From the IMG/VR virus record IMGVR_UViG_3300032288_006545, positions 1 through 26,658 of that record: a stretch of 26,658 nt of DNA. The stretch is one strand, 5' to 3'. The notes under the pieces were generated by a model. It had not been told where the DNA came from. It searched no databases and worked only from the letters and a program-made list of their open reading frames with translations. The DNA comes from a virus. Positions 6,442 to 12,371 of this stretch are shown here, in pieces. Each line of letters opens with the position of its first letter. The first letter of the stretch is position 1. The position numbers and the translations under genes are program-made.

Positions 6442-6627
6442 TTAGCTGGAAAAACCTAAACAGCCACCATGATTAAATCGCTGGTTATTGATTACATGCC
6501 CCATGCAACCGCCATGATTGGTTGTTGGCAATTGAGGTATGTATCCAACGCAACCACCCAAGTTGGTTGTGTCTTGGTTGGCAACATATCCGATGCAGCC
6601 AGCTAGGTTTTTGATGTAGTGTTCCAT
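6442..6627 (-). CDS. Small protein with four GGC repeats
   Basis: 61 residues. Four 15-residue units follow the pattern N-[LH]-[GA]-G-C-[IVML]-G-[YHF], for example NLGGCVGYIP and NHGGCMGHVI. Third-position differences between units (GGT/GGC, TGC/TGT) keep the amino acids, which argues for selection on protein. No family was recognised; one Cys per turn could suggest metal binding, disulfide stacking or a modified peptide, all inference. No ribosome site is visible. A CATAAATA octamer ends 5 nt before the ATG, so a leaderless late transcript is possible. An upstream in-frame ATG would add 14 residues. Confidence 0.6.
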   Translation of the reverse strand: MEHYIKNLAGCIGYVANQDTTNLGGCVGYIPQLPTTNHGGCMGHVINNQRFNHGGCLGFSS

Positions 6628-6657
6628 ATTGTATTTATGAAAAAGGCTATGCAAAAT

Positions 6658-6852
6658 ATGATATTTCATTCATATAGGGACTCATCTGCATTTAGTTTGA
6701 TATATTGCAGAAGCAATAGTTGGAAAAAGAAAATGGGAATGAGCGATTCTAAAATTATAACTACAAGCGGTGTTGTTTCATATTCCCACAACTGGCGCAA
6801 ACATATAATCAAATCACAAACCAGCAGCGTATTCATTTGGGGGGTTCGATAA
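6658..6852 (+). CDS. WSR-family small protein
   Basis: 64 residues, starting MIFHSYRDSS, with 'RSNSW' at 18-22 and 'SYSHNWRKH' at 41-49, and a 'FIWGVR' end. The order S-W then S-x-N-W then terminal W fits the family, although the terminal motif is shifted inwards. In-frame ATGs upstream (6619, 6637) would add non-family residues; AAGG lies 12 nt before the chosen ATG. Its TAA overlaps the next ATG. Confidence 0.65.
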   Translation: MIFHSYRDSSAFSLIYCRSNSWKKKMGMSDSKIITTSGVVSYSHNWRKHIIKSQTSSVFIWGVR

Positions 6853-6998
6853 TGATTTTTAGTCGTATGCGTCTAAGCAAGTGCTGGTCTGGTGAATATC
6901 ATGAATTCATTAGTCATCCCAGACAAATACGGTATAGTTACATAACAGCAGGATTTTTCAGCTATGTTTTTAGCAGAGAGTGTACGAGGAGCTTGTAA
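6852..6998 (+). CDS. Short WSR-family member
   Basis: 48 residues, MIFSRMRLSKCWSGEYHEF at the N-terminus: the CWS motif is at 11-13, exactly where full-length members have it. The last third ('FFSYVFSRECTRSL') lacks the terminal Trp, and the gene is about 13 residues shorter than average, so it may be a C-terminally trimmed copy. GGGGGG followed by TTCGATA gives its ribosome site. Coupled to both neighbours by TAATG. Confidence 0.66.
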   Translation: MIFSRMRLSKCWSGEYHEFISHPRQIRYSYITAGFFSYVFSRECTRSL

Positions 6999-7186
6999 TG
7001 ATTATCCGCAGTTCTGGCAATTTTATCACATGTTGGTCTGCCTCTATTCATTTATCAAAGCTTTCGCATGATGATGTATTTTCATATAGATGGAATAAAT
7101 CATTTGGTAATTTGGGATATGGACATAGTGATATTTTCAACAGTTGCGGATGGTCAAAAAATTTTAGTAATTGGAGAAAAAGATGA
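6998..7186 (+). CDS. WSR-family small protein
   Basis: 62 residues with the full pattern: MIIRSSGNFITCWSAS (CWS at 12-14), 'YRWNKSFGNLG', 'CGWSKNF' and the end 'SNWRKR'. The ribosome site for this ORF is the GAGGAG just inside the previous gene. The final Trp codon lies in AATTGGAGAAAAAG, which is also the ribosome site of the next gene, 7 nt from its ATG. This is one of the clearest cases of that dual use. Confidence 0.72.
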   Translation: MIIRSSGNFITCWSASIHLSKLSHDDVFSYRWNKSFGNLGYGHSDIFNSCGWSKNFSNWRKR

Positions 7187-7398
7187 TTGAAGTCAACGAC
7201 ATTGTGCAGATTTCTCCAGAAGTCAACCATCAAGGTGGTTTCTGGGCTGGCAACCTTTTGGTAGTGACAGAAGTCAAGAGTTGGGGCGTTCAGGGTTATT
7301 GCAGAACAGAAGGTGGGGAAGCACATATTCGTCTTAAGTATGGTCAATTTGAAAAAGTAGGCAAGCTTGCATGGGTGACACAAGAGGAAAACGAATAG
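7183..7398 (+). CDS. Conserved small phage protein, SH3-like beta fold likely
   Basis: 71 residues. 'DIVQISPE', 'GGFWAGNLLVVTEVKSWGVQGY' (in part) and 'KYGQFEKVGKLAWV' match a small protein I recognise from many tailed phages, with a short beta-barrel type layout; its function is not known. The start is the ATG overlapping the preceding TGA, with GGAG 7 nt upstream. It shows that ordinary phage genes are embedded in the Trp-rich run and share its coupling. Confidence 0.78.
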   Translation: MIEVNDIVQISPEVNHQGGFWAGNLLVVTEVKSWGVQGYCRTEGGEAHIRLKYGQFEKVGKLAWVTQEENE

Positions 7399-7458
7399 CT
7401 TTTTCCATTGATTTTAAGGCATTTTGTGCAAAAAATGAATAGCTAGGCGAATAGCAAA

Positions 7459-7644
7459 ATGATATTCAAACATATGTCTGGGGGAAGTGCAATTGTTGAT
7501 AGATACCATTCTTCTCAATTTACACATTCTATTTTTTCATGCGAATTGTTTGGGGAAATAGCATATAAGTCTAAGGCTGGAAGAATGGGATATACTATGA
7601 GTACTTGTTTCTCAAAACATTATTTGAGGGGGGAGATAGTTTGA
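7459..7644 (+). CDS. Small protein, divergent WSR-family member without Trp
   Basis: 61 residues. It starts MIFKHMSGGS and ends 'CFSKHYLRGEIV', which lines up with the 'YSKHWGSNI' ending of the member at 11206 if Tyr replaces the terminal Trp. There is no Trp anywhere, but the length, position, MIFK start and Ser/His/Tyr/Cys content fit. The 60 nt before it hold only three copies of a GAATAGC-like word. Its TGA overlaps the next ATG (TGATG). Confidence 0.58.
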   Translation: MIFKHMSGGSAIVDRYHSSQFTHSIFSCELFGEIAYKSKAGRMGYTMSTCFSKHYLRGEIV

Positions 7645-7745
7645 TGTCTGACTATTGGAACGGATTTTGGACAGGGCTTGCTGTTGCTTTTTCTGGCTAT
7701 CAACTGTATCTTTTGGTATTCGATATACTGAGGAAACGGCAATGA
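7644..7745 (+). CDS. Tiny membrane-type protein (33 residues)
   Basis: MSDYWNGFWTGLAVAFSGYQ then LYLLVFDILRKRQ: an amphipathic to hydrophobic stretch at 7-27 and a basic C-terminus, as expected for a one-helix membrane protein with the tail inside. GGGGGGAG is 8 nt before the ATG. It is coupled to both neighbours (TGATG before, ATGA after). No homologue recognised. Confidence 0.55.
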   Translation: MSDYWNGFWTGLAVAFSGYQLYLLVFDILRKRQ

Positions 7746-7939
7746 CCCACCCATTCCATGCATTTAGCCTCAATAGAAAATTTGGCTACGCTGTAAAATC
7801 ACAGCAATTTACTAAGAGCATGTGGAGTTCTTTATGCTTTGGAAACAAGTGTGATAGGAGTTTTATCGTTTTAGGAAAGCTGAGTACCCTTCATAATTTT
7901 TATAAATTTTACAGTTTGCATTGGAGTGACAGAATATGA
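7742..7939 (+). CDS. WSR-family small protein
   Basis: 65 residues, beginning MTHPFHAFSLNRKFGYAVKS and ending 'FYSLHWSDRI', which fits the family terminus S-x-[HN]-W-x3-I. 'FTKSMWSSLCFG' in the middle corresponds to the internal S-x-W motif. Phe and Lys are more frequent than usual. The last Trp codon sits in CATTGGAGTGACAGAAT, ending at the next ATG, so it supplies that gene's ribosome site. Confidence 0.68.
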   Translation: MTHPFHAFSLNRKFGYAVKSQQFTKSMWSSLCFGNKCDRSFIVLGKLSTLHNFYKFYSLHWSDRI

Positions 7940-8124
7940 ATTTCCCTAAGCCGCCATTTGCTTTTTATAGAGACTGTCGTGCATTTGGCGATAATTATAA
8001 TATTTTTGGATTGTTCGATTTGAGTAGATACGGCACATATACAAGTTATAAACGAATTGGAGCAAATCATATGGGCATGTCAGCGTGTTTCAATAGATTC
8101 CAAACAGAATGCTATTGGTTTTAG
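7936..8124 (+). CDS. Divergent WSR-family member at the end of an operon
   Basis: 62 residues, coupled by ATGA. Rich in Phe, Tyr, Arg and Asn ('FYRDCRAFGDNYNIF', 'RYGTYTSYKR') with a single Trp two residues from the end ('TECYWF'). Since no gene follows on this strand, the absence of the usual TGGAG-type ending fits the idea that the ending is kept for translational coupling. Membership is tentative. Confidence 0.58.
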   Translation: MNFPKPPFAFYRDCRAFGDNYNIFGLFDLSRYGTYTSYKRIGANHMGMSACFNRFQTECYWF

Positions 8125-8180
8125 AGCTAGGAGATATTTAAGCAATAATAGGATTAGTATTATGCTTTAATGAACGCAAA

Positions 8181-9071
8181 CTAAGATGCTGCTAATCTAG
8201 GTTTTCTCATGGTAAATCCAATTGTACTATTCACAACATTTTGAAGCATCGAGTTTATTGTTCCTATTAATGCGTTAAAATTTTGATAATTGGATTTGAC
8301 TAGATTTTTAAGAGTTTTAAATAAATTGATATATCCTTCTCTTTCTAGGAATTTATAAATTATATTTGTTGTACCCCAGTTTTGGCTTATTCTGCCTATT
8401 GGTGATGGATTAGATAATGTGTCAAAACTGTGCCATCTCATATTTTTTATACTTTCGTATCTTCTCAGCACATTTTTTATTTGTTGTTGAATCGCACTGT
8501 TTAAAACTCCACCTGAATTTTTGATCATTTCAAGTAATTCTTCTATTGATGGTTTTATGGTTTTCTCAACTGATTTATACAGTTTATGTTCTTTGCTTTC
8601 TTCGTCGGAAATGAACTTTTGGAAGTCCATAGTAGTTTTTTCGAAATCTGGTCTTTTAATCCAAACTGGTTTGTTTGTTTCTATTTGACCTATTATATCA
8701 TAAACTCCATCAAAGGATTCAATTTGATTCCTAGTTCCTTTTGAAACTTTAAATTGATATGGCCTTTGCCCGAAATTGTATTTAGAATCAATATTCTTTC
8801 CAATCCAATCGTCTGCTTGTTTAAATAGTTCATCATCCGCTCTGGGCACAGATAAAGTGGTATCGATATCAGATGTTGGTGAATATTGATATGTCACAGC
8901 AGCCCCGACAACGAAAAAGTCGTCTATAGGCAAATTAGGAAATCTGTTTTTAATTTCACTGATTCCACCCGTGATTGTATTCACAACTTCTTGTTTTAGC
9001 TTTCCATCCTCATCAAAAATATCAGATAATGAGTGTTGTGGTTGATCAACTATGGCTTCTCTTATATACAA
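8181..9071 (-). CDS. Nucleotidyltransferase-fold protein (TTG start)
   Basis: 296 residues. 'FFVVGAAVTYQYSPTSDIDTTLSV' (in the region of residues 52-75) is the core of the pol-beta type nucleotidyltransferase fold: a G-A/S turn followed by D-x-D metal ligands (SDIDTT). A third acidic residue is probably in 'SFDGVYDIIGQ'. The C-terminal half is helical and basic and may bind the substrate. The start is TTG, with GAAGGTG 5 nt before it; no nearer ATG fits. A late-like octamer lies 35 nt upstream. Such proteins occur in large phages; whether this one modifies RNA, a nucleotide or a protein cannot be read from sequence. Confidence 0.75.
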   Translation of the reverse strand: MYIREAIVDQPQHSLSDIFDEDGKLKQEVVNTITGGISEIKNRFPNLPIDDFFVVGAAVTYQYSPTSDIDTTLSVPRADDELFKQADDWIGKNIDSKYNFGQRPYQFKVSKGTRNQIESFDGVYDIIGQIETNKPVWIKRPDFEKTTMDFQKFISDEESKEHKLYKSVEKTIKPSIEELLEMIKNSGGVLNSAIQQQIKNVLRRYESIKNMRWHSFDTLSNPSPIGRISQNWGTTNIIYKFLEREGYINLFKTLKNLVKSNYQNFNALIGTINSMLQNVVNSTIGFTMRKPRLAAS

Positions 9072-9105
9072 AGTTACACCTTCAAGAAATATACATTATA
9101 TTATG

Positions 9106-9113
9106 TATTTATT
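9106..9113 (-). promoter_or_regulatory. T4-late-promoter-like octamer AATAAATA
   Basis: Minus-strand AATAAATA, 35 nt before the TTG start of the nucleotidyltransferase-like gene. It fits the NNTAAATA pattern found before other minus-strand genes here. Confidence 0.35.
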
Positions 9114-9171
9114 AATATTGATTCAATATAGTGCTAATAAAAAATTTTTATGCATTACAAAATTTTTTCTG

Positions 9172-9177
9172 TATAAT
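9172..9177 (+). promoter_or_regulatory. Probable -10 box for the main small-gene operon
   Basis: A perfect TATAAT lies about 45 nt before the first ATG of the 9224-15049 run. The best -35 candidate is a weak TTATGC 18 nt upstream. Being in the only real gap before the run makes it the natural operon promoter. Confidence 0.45.
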
Positions 9178-9223
9178 GTCAGAAAATGAGCAAGTGGGAT
9201 GCTTAGAAAAGCAAGAGGCTGAC

Positions 9224-9397
9224 ATGTTATTTAAAACACGCAACCCAGAAAGTAGATCATATATTTTTAGAAATGAGAAACTCAACACTACTAACAAATG
9301 CTGGTGGAGTCATAGGAGTTATTCTGCATTCATCAATCAATATTATAGGGGTTCACTGTGGCTTTTATTGAGGTATTGCAGGTGCTTTAGGACTTAG
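9224..9397 (+). CDS. WSR-family small protein, first of the main operon
   Basis: 57 residues from the ATG with AGAGG 6 nt upstream; longer in-frame starts at 9131 and 9176 would add ordinary, non-family residues. MLFKTRNPESRSYIF resembles the MIFK starts of other members. 'NKCWWSHRSYS' is the CWS motif with an extra Trp. The end 'LLLRYCRCFRT' is Cys/Arg rich and lacks the terminal Trp. The next gene begins 3 nt after the stop. Confidence 0.65.
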   Translation: MLFKTRNPESRSYIFRNEKLNTTNKCWWSHRSYSAFINQYYRGSLWLLLRYCRCFRT

Positions 9398-9400
9398 ATT

Positions 9401-9595
9401 ATGATTTTGAAACGCCATTCTATTTCTTCCTGTGAGCCGTTTTGGCAAGAATCATTTATTGGCTCCAAGGTGTTTTTATGGAATGAGCCTATATGTTTCT
9501 GGAATGTCCGTTTATATGATTATGCCGAATGTTGGTCGTTTAGCCAGCAAAGTAATTATTATGATAGGTCGCTTCATTGGGGTAGGGATGTATGA
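9401..9595 (+). CDS. WSR-family small protein
   Basis: 64 residues, MILKRHSISSCEPFWQESF at the start, 'LWNEPICFWNVR' and 'YAECWSFSQQ' inside, and 'YYDRSLHWGRDV' at the end. Five Trp and three Cys. The terminus matches S-x-H-W-x3-hydrophobic. Its last Trp codon (CATTGGGGTAGG) lies 14 nt before the next ATG and provides the purine-rich ribosome site. Confidence 0.72.
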   Translation: MILKRHSISSCEPFWQESFIGSKVFLWNEPICFWNVRLYDYAECWSFSQQSNYYDRSLHWGRDV

Positions 9596-9777
9596 CACAT
9601 TTTTCTAGAGTTAATCTTAGACATTTTGGTGTAGTTTTTGCCAGTAACTACAGGTGGGCTGTAAATAGCTTTAGTCGCCCCGGTTCTCAAGGAATTTGTT
9701 GTTGGGTGTTTGATGATGATGGAGCTTGGTCATTAGTTTTTGACCATTATGAAGCGAGAAATTGGGGGTTTAGATGA
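9592..9777 (+). CDS. WSR-family small protein
   Basis: 61 residues, coupled by ATGA. 'FASNYRWAVNSFSRPG' and 'ICCWVFDDDGAW' in the middle, 'HYEARNWGFR' at the end. Four Trp, two Cys; more Val, Phe and Asp than typical, so it looks closer to an ordinary folded domain, with alternating hydrophobics like beta strands. The terminal Trp codon is in AATTGGGGGTTTAG, directly before the next ATG pair. Confidence 0.7.
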   Translation: MTHFSRVNLRHFGVVFASNYRWAVNSFSRPGSQGICCWVFDDDGAWSLVFDHYEARNWGFR

Positions 9778-10001
9778 TGAAGATTTATTTGTTGCATGGC
9801 GATAAAGGAATGTATCTTGCAGTAGGAAAAGATCCTGTTGCTGCTGCCAATAGTCTTAGTGAAAAAACTGGTCATGATTTTTCTTCATGTTCAGTAGGTG
9901 GGTCTTGGGAATGCTCAGAAGGAAGCATCATTAATGCAGGTAAATTTTGGCCATATTTTACTTGTAATCCTCCTTCCCAATATCTTCAAGCCAAAGAGTG
10001 A
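9774..10001 (+). CDS. Small phage protein, unknown function, not WSR family
   Basis: 75 residues. 'IYLLHGDKGMYLAVGKDPVAAANSL' reads as two strands and a helix, like a small alpha/beta phage accessory protein. The end ('GKFWPYFTCNPPSQYLQ') is polar. Two adjacent ATGs are possible starts; GGGGG lies 8 nt before the first. It is coupled to the preceding family member by ATGA. Normal composition, so this gene is probably a stable resident in the run. Confidence 0.7.
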   Translation: MMKIYLLHGDKGMYLAVGKDPVAAANSLSEKTGHDFSSCSVGGSWECSEGSIINAGKFWPYFTCNPPSQYLQAKE

Positions 10002-10039
10002 ATTTATATGATTCTGAAAACTAACAAGGAACGATTTCG

Positions 10040-10207
10040 ATGATATTCACACACGCAAGACATAGTTCTGAACTGAATATGTGTGAATTCTCTTTGGTGT
10101 TCAACCAGAGAGGAATTGCATCATCATGGAAGTCAGATATAATTTGGTCTTACGCTGCTCCTAAACGCTATAGATATTTTAATTGGAAATTCAACGAAAC
10201 AAATTGA
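10040..10207 (+). CDS. WSR-family small protein
   Basis: 55 residues. MIFTHARHSSELNM at the start, 'GIASSWKSDIIWSYAAP' inside and 'YRYFNWKFNETN' at the end; three Trp. AAGGAA lies 9 nt before the ATG. A minimal 11-codon ORF (10008-10043) overlaps its start through ATGA and resembles the first residues of other members (MILKTNK), so it might be a decayed copy or a coupling leader. Confidence 0.65.
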   Translation: MIFTHARHSSELNMCEFSLVFNQRGIASSWKSDIIWSYAAPKRYRYFNWKFNETN

Positions 10208-10218
10208 AGGAGAATCTC

Positions 10219-10701
10219 ATGTACATTTTGTTTGATTGCTTTGGTACGGTTTTCAATATGGAAAATGTGCCAAAAGAAGACTTGGTATATTATGGTTCTG
10301 TTTTGAGAAACCCTATATGGGAACCTCTTAATTTTCCAGATACTTGGAAACATATACCTGCTCATCCAGATAGTAGGGAAGGATTGGAACTAATTAAGCA
10401 AAAGCATAAGATAATTGCTCTAAGTAACGCACCAAAACTTTTGATGACTGAATTGTCGTTAAATGCTGGAATTGTTTGGGATCATATTATTGGTTTAGAG
10501 AAATATAAAATTTATAAACCCAATCCCTTGGCATATTTGACAGCTTGTGCTGAATTAGATTGCCGTCCAAGTGAATGCATTATGATAAGTGCGAATAAAA
10601 ATTTTGGCGACATTGAACATAGCAGAGAAGTTGGAATGCAAAGTATATTGATTAGGGATGATAAGGTTGCTAATATCATTGCTTTGGCGGGGGTGTTATG
10701 A
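10219..10701 (+). CDS. HAD-superfamily hydrolase-like protein
   Basis: 160 residues. Motif I 'ILFDCFGTVFN' (3-13) has the nucleophile Asp6 and, as in 2-haloacid dehalogenase-type members (D-x-[FY]-G-T), no second Asp. Motif II is 'ALSNAP', motif III is the Lys in 'KIYKPNPLAY', and motif IV is 'MISANKNFGDIEHSREVGMQS', where the usual first acidic pair is replaced but a GD and the A/V-GM-S tail remain. AAGGAG is 8 nt before the ATG. Probably a small-molecule phosphatase or dehalogenase-fold protein; substrate unknown. It sits inside the WSR operon and is coupled to the next member by ATGA. Confidence 0.8.
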   Translation: MYILFDCFGTVFNMENVPKEDLVYYGSVLRNPIWEPLNFPDTWKHIPAHPDSREGLELIKQKHKIIALSNAPKLLMTELSLNAGIVWDHIIGLEKYKIYKPNPLAYLTACAELDCRPSECIMISANKNFGDIEHSREVGMQSILIRDDKVANIIALAGVL

Positions 10702-10883
10702 TTACTAAAGCTCTAATACATCCCAAAGATGCAAGATGCTGGACTTGCTATGGATCAATTTCAAGCAGTTGGCGTTTAGATGTACTTATTTCTTATGAGT
10801 CTGCGGGTGCCTTTTCTAGAGCATTCAAAGCTGTTAGGAATACTGGTTGCAAAAGTTATAATTGGAGCCTTAACAAACCATGA
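10698..10883 (+). CDS. WSR-family small protein, DARCW subgroup
   Basis: 61 residues. It aligns by eye along its length with the member at 12186: shared 'DARCW' at residues 11-15, then S-x-W, 'SYE/SYK', F-x-x-F/V, and 'SYNW' close to the end. That gives a direct sequence link between non-adjacent members. GGGGGTG lies just before the ATG, inside the HAD gene. The terminal TGG lies in AATTGGAGCC, 17 nt before the next ATG. Confidence 0.72.
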   Translation: MITKALIHPKDARCWTCYGSISSSWRLDVLISYESAGAFSRAFKAVRNTGCKSYNWSLNKP

Positions 10884-11209
10884 TCCCCCTAGACGATCTT
10901 TACCCAGCCAATGATGATTGCTTTCAGCCAGTTTCGTCTGGTGATTATTTTAATACTGGTTCACCGTTTTGGGAATTTTCTGATTTCCATAAATGGGGAA
11001 ATAATTCAAATGAATTTAAATCGGGATTCTATGCAGGACTTTTTGAAGTTGCCTTAAAATCTGGCAAGCCATTTAAATTTTTAATTCCATATAGTCTTGA
11101 AGATTATGTTGAAATGTTTGTTGCAAGAGCAAGGCAATTTAATAGAAACATTGAGATTGAAAAAGGAGAAGTTTTTATTTATATTTGGGTTGTGGAGCAT
11201 GACATATGA
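10880..11209 (+). CDS. Small acidic protein, unknown function
   Basis: 109 residues, coupled by overlap of the previous stop with ATG (CATGATC). 'FKSGFYAGLFEVALKSGKPF' and 'SLEDYVEMFVARARQF' are clear helices, followed by 'EVFIYIWVVEHDI' as a strand, so this is a folded alpha/beta protein. The N-terminal 35 residues are polar with several aromatic residues. No family recognised. It is larger than its neighbours and not Trp/Ser-rich. Confidence 0.68.
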   Translation: MIPLDDLYPANDDCFQPVSSGDYFNTGSPFWEFSDFHKWGNNSNEFKSGFYAGLFEVALKSGKPFKFLIPYSLEDYVEMFVARARQFNRNIEIEKGEVFIYIWVVEHDI

Positions 11210-11397
11210 TCCGCAATATACACAGCATATCGCATGTAACCTATTTTACAACAAACTGTAACAGGTCTATGTCATGGTCAAGTATGCAATTTAATTTATC
11301 ATCTTTGAAACCTTACATTTTCTTTTCCTATTGCTTTGAACACAATGCTCCTTGGACTTCTAGCCAATATAGTAAACATTGGGGGAGCAATATATGA
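11206..11397 (+). CDS. WSR-family small protein
   Basis: 63 residues. MIRNIHSISHVTYF, 'NRSMSWSSMQF', 'NAPWTSSQ' and the ending 'YSKHWGSNI', one of the most regular family termini. The junction DNA (CATTGGGGGAGCAATATATGATT) is nearly identical to the one at about 11990-12010, two members downstream, so the end-and-restart segment is conserved at DNA level. The GGGGAG there is the ribosome site of the next gene. Confidence 0.72.
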   Translation: MIRNIHSISHVTYFTTNCNRSMSWSSMQFNLSSLKPYIFFSYCFEHNAPWTSSQYSKHWGSNI

Positions 11398-11564
11398 TTG
11401 TTAAAATTAACAGTTTTTCCAATGTTAAATGTTGGAGTCGTCATTGTTCTAAATCTTGGTTTAGAGGTCAAACTTGGTCTTGGTCTTGGGTTAAAGACAA
11501 ATCTAGGTCGTGGTGCTACTCAAAGATTTGCTATAAATCAAATCATTGGAATCAGAATTTATGA
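11394..11564 (+). CDS. WSR-family small protein, most Trp-rich
   Basis: 56 residues with seven Trp and eleven or more Ser: 'VKCWSRHCSKSWFRGQTW' followed by SWSWV, 'SRSWCYSK' and the end 'KSNHWNQNL'. The repeated S-x-W spacing looks like an internal amplification of one short motif. It starts MIVKINSFSNV, the consensus N-terminus. An alternative ORF in another frame (11398) lacks a ribosome site. The last 36 nt plus the next gene's first 13 nt are repeated with 44 of 48 identities at 11772-11819. Confidence 0.73.
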   Translation: MIVKINSFSNVKCWSRHCSKSWFRGQTWSWSWVKDKSRSWCYSKICYKSNHWNQNL

Positions 11565-11576
11565 ACTTGAAAACAT
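11529..11576 (+). repeat. 48-nt junction repeat, copy A (copy B at 11772-11819)
   Basis: The block spans the end of the 11394 gene, its stop/start overlap and the first codons of the 11561 gene. Copy B, 243 nt downstream, matches at 44 of 48 positions. The repeated unit is the junction, not a whole gene, which suggests recombination through conserved junction DNA. Confidence 0.85.
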
Positions 11577-11746
11577 ATAGTTATTCTTGGTTGCAACTAT
11601 GGTGCATCCACCACGGTCGTTCGCACAATTGGAAGGCTAATGATGACCGGAATCAAAAAAAATGCAATCCATTTGGACAAAGAATTCGTTCTTCTTGCTG
11701 GAACCCACCAAGACCATTTTCTACAAATTGGGCTAAAATGATATGA
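11561..11746 (+). CDS. WSR-family small protein
   Basis: 61 residues. Pairs well with the member at 12004 without gaps: shared K-T at 4-5, L-W at 13-14, N-W near 23, 'FGxRxRSxCWxPxR' at 38-51, and a terminal S-x2-W-x-K-x-I. Identity is roughly one third by eye, far above its similarity to other members. Five Trp. It starts MNLKTYSYSW and is coupled upstream by ATGA; its terminal TGG is in AATTGGGCTAAAATGAT just before the next start. Confidence 0.73.
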   Translation: MNLKTYSYSWLQLWCIHHGRSHNWKANDDRNQKKCNPFGQRIRSSCWNPPRPFSTNWAKMI

Positions 11747-11826
11747 TGAAACTTAAAGCCAATATCAAAATTGCTATAAATCAAAGTATTGGAATCAGAA
11801 TGTATGAACCTGAAAACATCTGTTAA
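11743..11826 (+). pseudogene. Chimeric, frameshifted WSR remnant
   Basis: The first 17 nt from the second ATG (11746-11762) are identical to the start of the member at 12186. The following segment from 11772 is copy B of the 48-nt junction repeat, whose original frame encodes the terminus C-Y-K-S-x-W-N-Q-N. Here the two parts are out of frame: in the terminus frame a TAA lies just upstream, and reading on from the ATG gives only 27 residues without the family motifs. This looks like an N-terminus of one paralogue joined to the C-terminus of another with most of the gene lost. Confidence 0.7.
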
Positions 11827-12007
11827 GTCTTTAAATTCCTGTTGGTCTAGAGAAATTTTGTACTCTTGGCTGAGTATTCAAGCTTTTAGAAATTGGTCGT
11901 GGAGAACTGTTTTGCAAGAATCAAGAGCAACAAGCAGCAGTTGTTTCTGGTGCAGATCATGGGTAGCAAACCGCACTTATTCTAGACATTGGGGTGGCAA
12001 TATATGA
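11804..12007 (+). CDS. WSR-family small protein
   Basis: 67 residues. MNLKTSVKSLNSCWSREILYSW at the start (given in parts: CWS at 13-15), 'FRNWSWRT', 'SSSCFWCRSW' and the end 'YSRHWGGNI'. Seven Trp and three Cys. The first five residues are identical to the 11561 member, because both come from the repeated junction block. The terminal junction CATTGGGGTGGCAATATATG is almost the same as the one before 11394. Confidence 0.73.
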   Translation: MNLKTSVKSLNSCWSREILYSWLSIQAFRNWSWRTVLQESRATSSSCFWCRSWVANRTYSRHWGGNI

Positions 12008-12189
12008 TTATCAAAACACATAGTCTTTCTTCTGTTAAATTGTGGCGAATGAATTCTAGGTATTCCCGCAATTGGAATCTCGATGTAATAATAGTTTCAT
12101 TAAACGCTAAGACATTTGGGATAAGATGTCGTTCAGGTTGTTGGGATCCTTTAAGATTATATTCGTTTCATTGGGAAAAATTCATATGA
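12004..12189 (+). CDS. WSR-family small protein
   Basis: 61 residues. MIIKTHSLSSVKLWRMNSR at the start, 'YSRNWNLDV', 'FGIRCRSGCWDPLRL' and the end 'YSFHWEKFI'. Closest relative in the window is the gene at 11561 (see there). Four Trp, two Cys. GGGGTGG in the previous gene's last codons is its ribosome site. It ends in CATTGGGAAAAATTCAT, again 14 nt from TGG to the next ATG. Confidence 0.73.
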   Translation: MIIKTHSLSSVKLWRMNSRYSRNWNLDVIIVSLNAKTFGIRCRSGCWDPLRLYSFHWEKFI

Positions 12190-12371
12190 AACTTAAAGCC
12201 AACACAAAATCTGGAGATGCACGATGTTGGTCTAGGAGTTGGCGGTCATGTGCTTGCTGGCATTTGACATCCCATACCTCATACAAAAATGGCAGAAGTC
12301 TTTTCAAGGTTTTCAGAACTGATACACAACCGGGTTACTATAGTTATAATTGGGGGTCTACTAGAGAATGA
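12186..12371 (+). CDS. WSR-family small protein, DARCW subgroup
   Basis: 61 residues. MKLKANTKSGDARCWSRSW, then 'CACWHLTSHTSYKNG', 'LFKVFRTDTQPGYYSYNW' and GSTRE. It is the partner of the 10698 member (shared DARCW, SY, F-x-x-F/V, G and SYNW in the same order). Four Trp, three Cys. Its first 17 nt also occur at the head of the chimeric remnant at 11743. The next ATG overlaps the stop by ATGA. Confidence 0.72.
   Translation: MKLKANTKSGDARCWSRSWRSCACWHLTSHTSYKNGRSLFKVFRTDTQPGYYSYNWGSTRE

Noticed and set aside
7399-7458. Three copies of a GAATAGC-like word in the short gap
   Set aside because: Too short and irregular to call a repeat or operator.
10008-10043. 11-codon ORF MILKTNKERFR overlapping the next start by ATGA
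   Set aside because: Resembles a WSR N-terminus but is too short to call a gene; possibly a coupling leader or relic.
11398-11580. Alternative-frame ORF starting MLKLTVFPMLNVGVV
   Set aside because: It overlaps the regular WSR member at 11394 by nearly its whole length and depends on a start with no ribosome site; the other frame has the family motifs and coupling.
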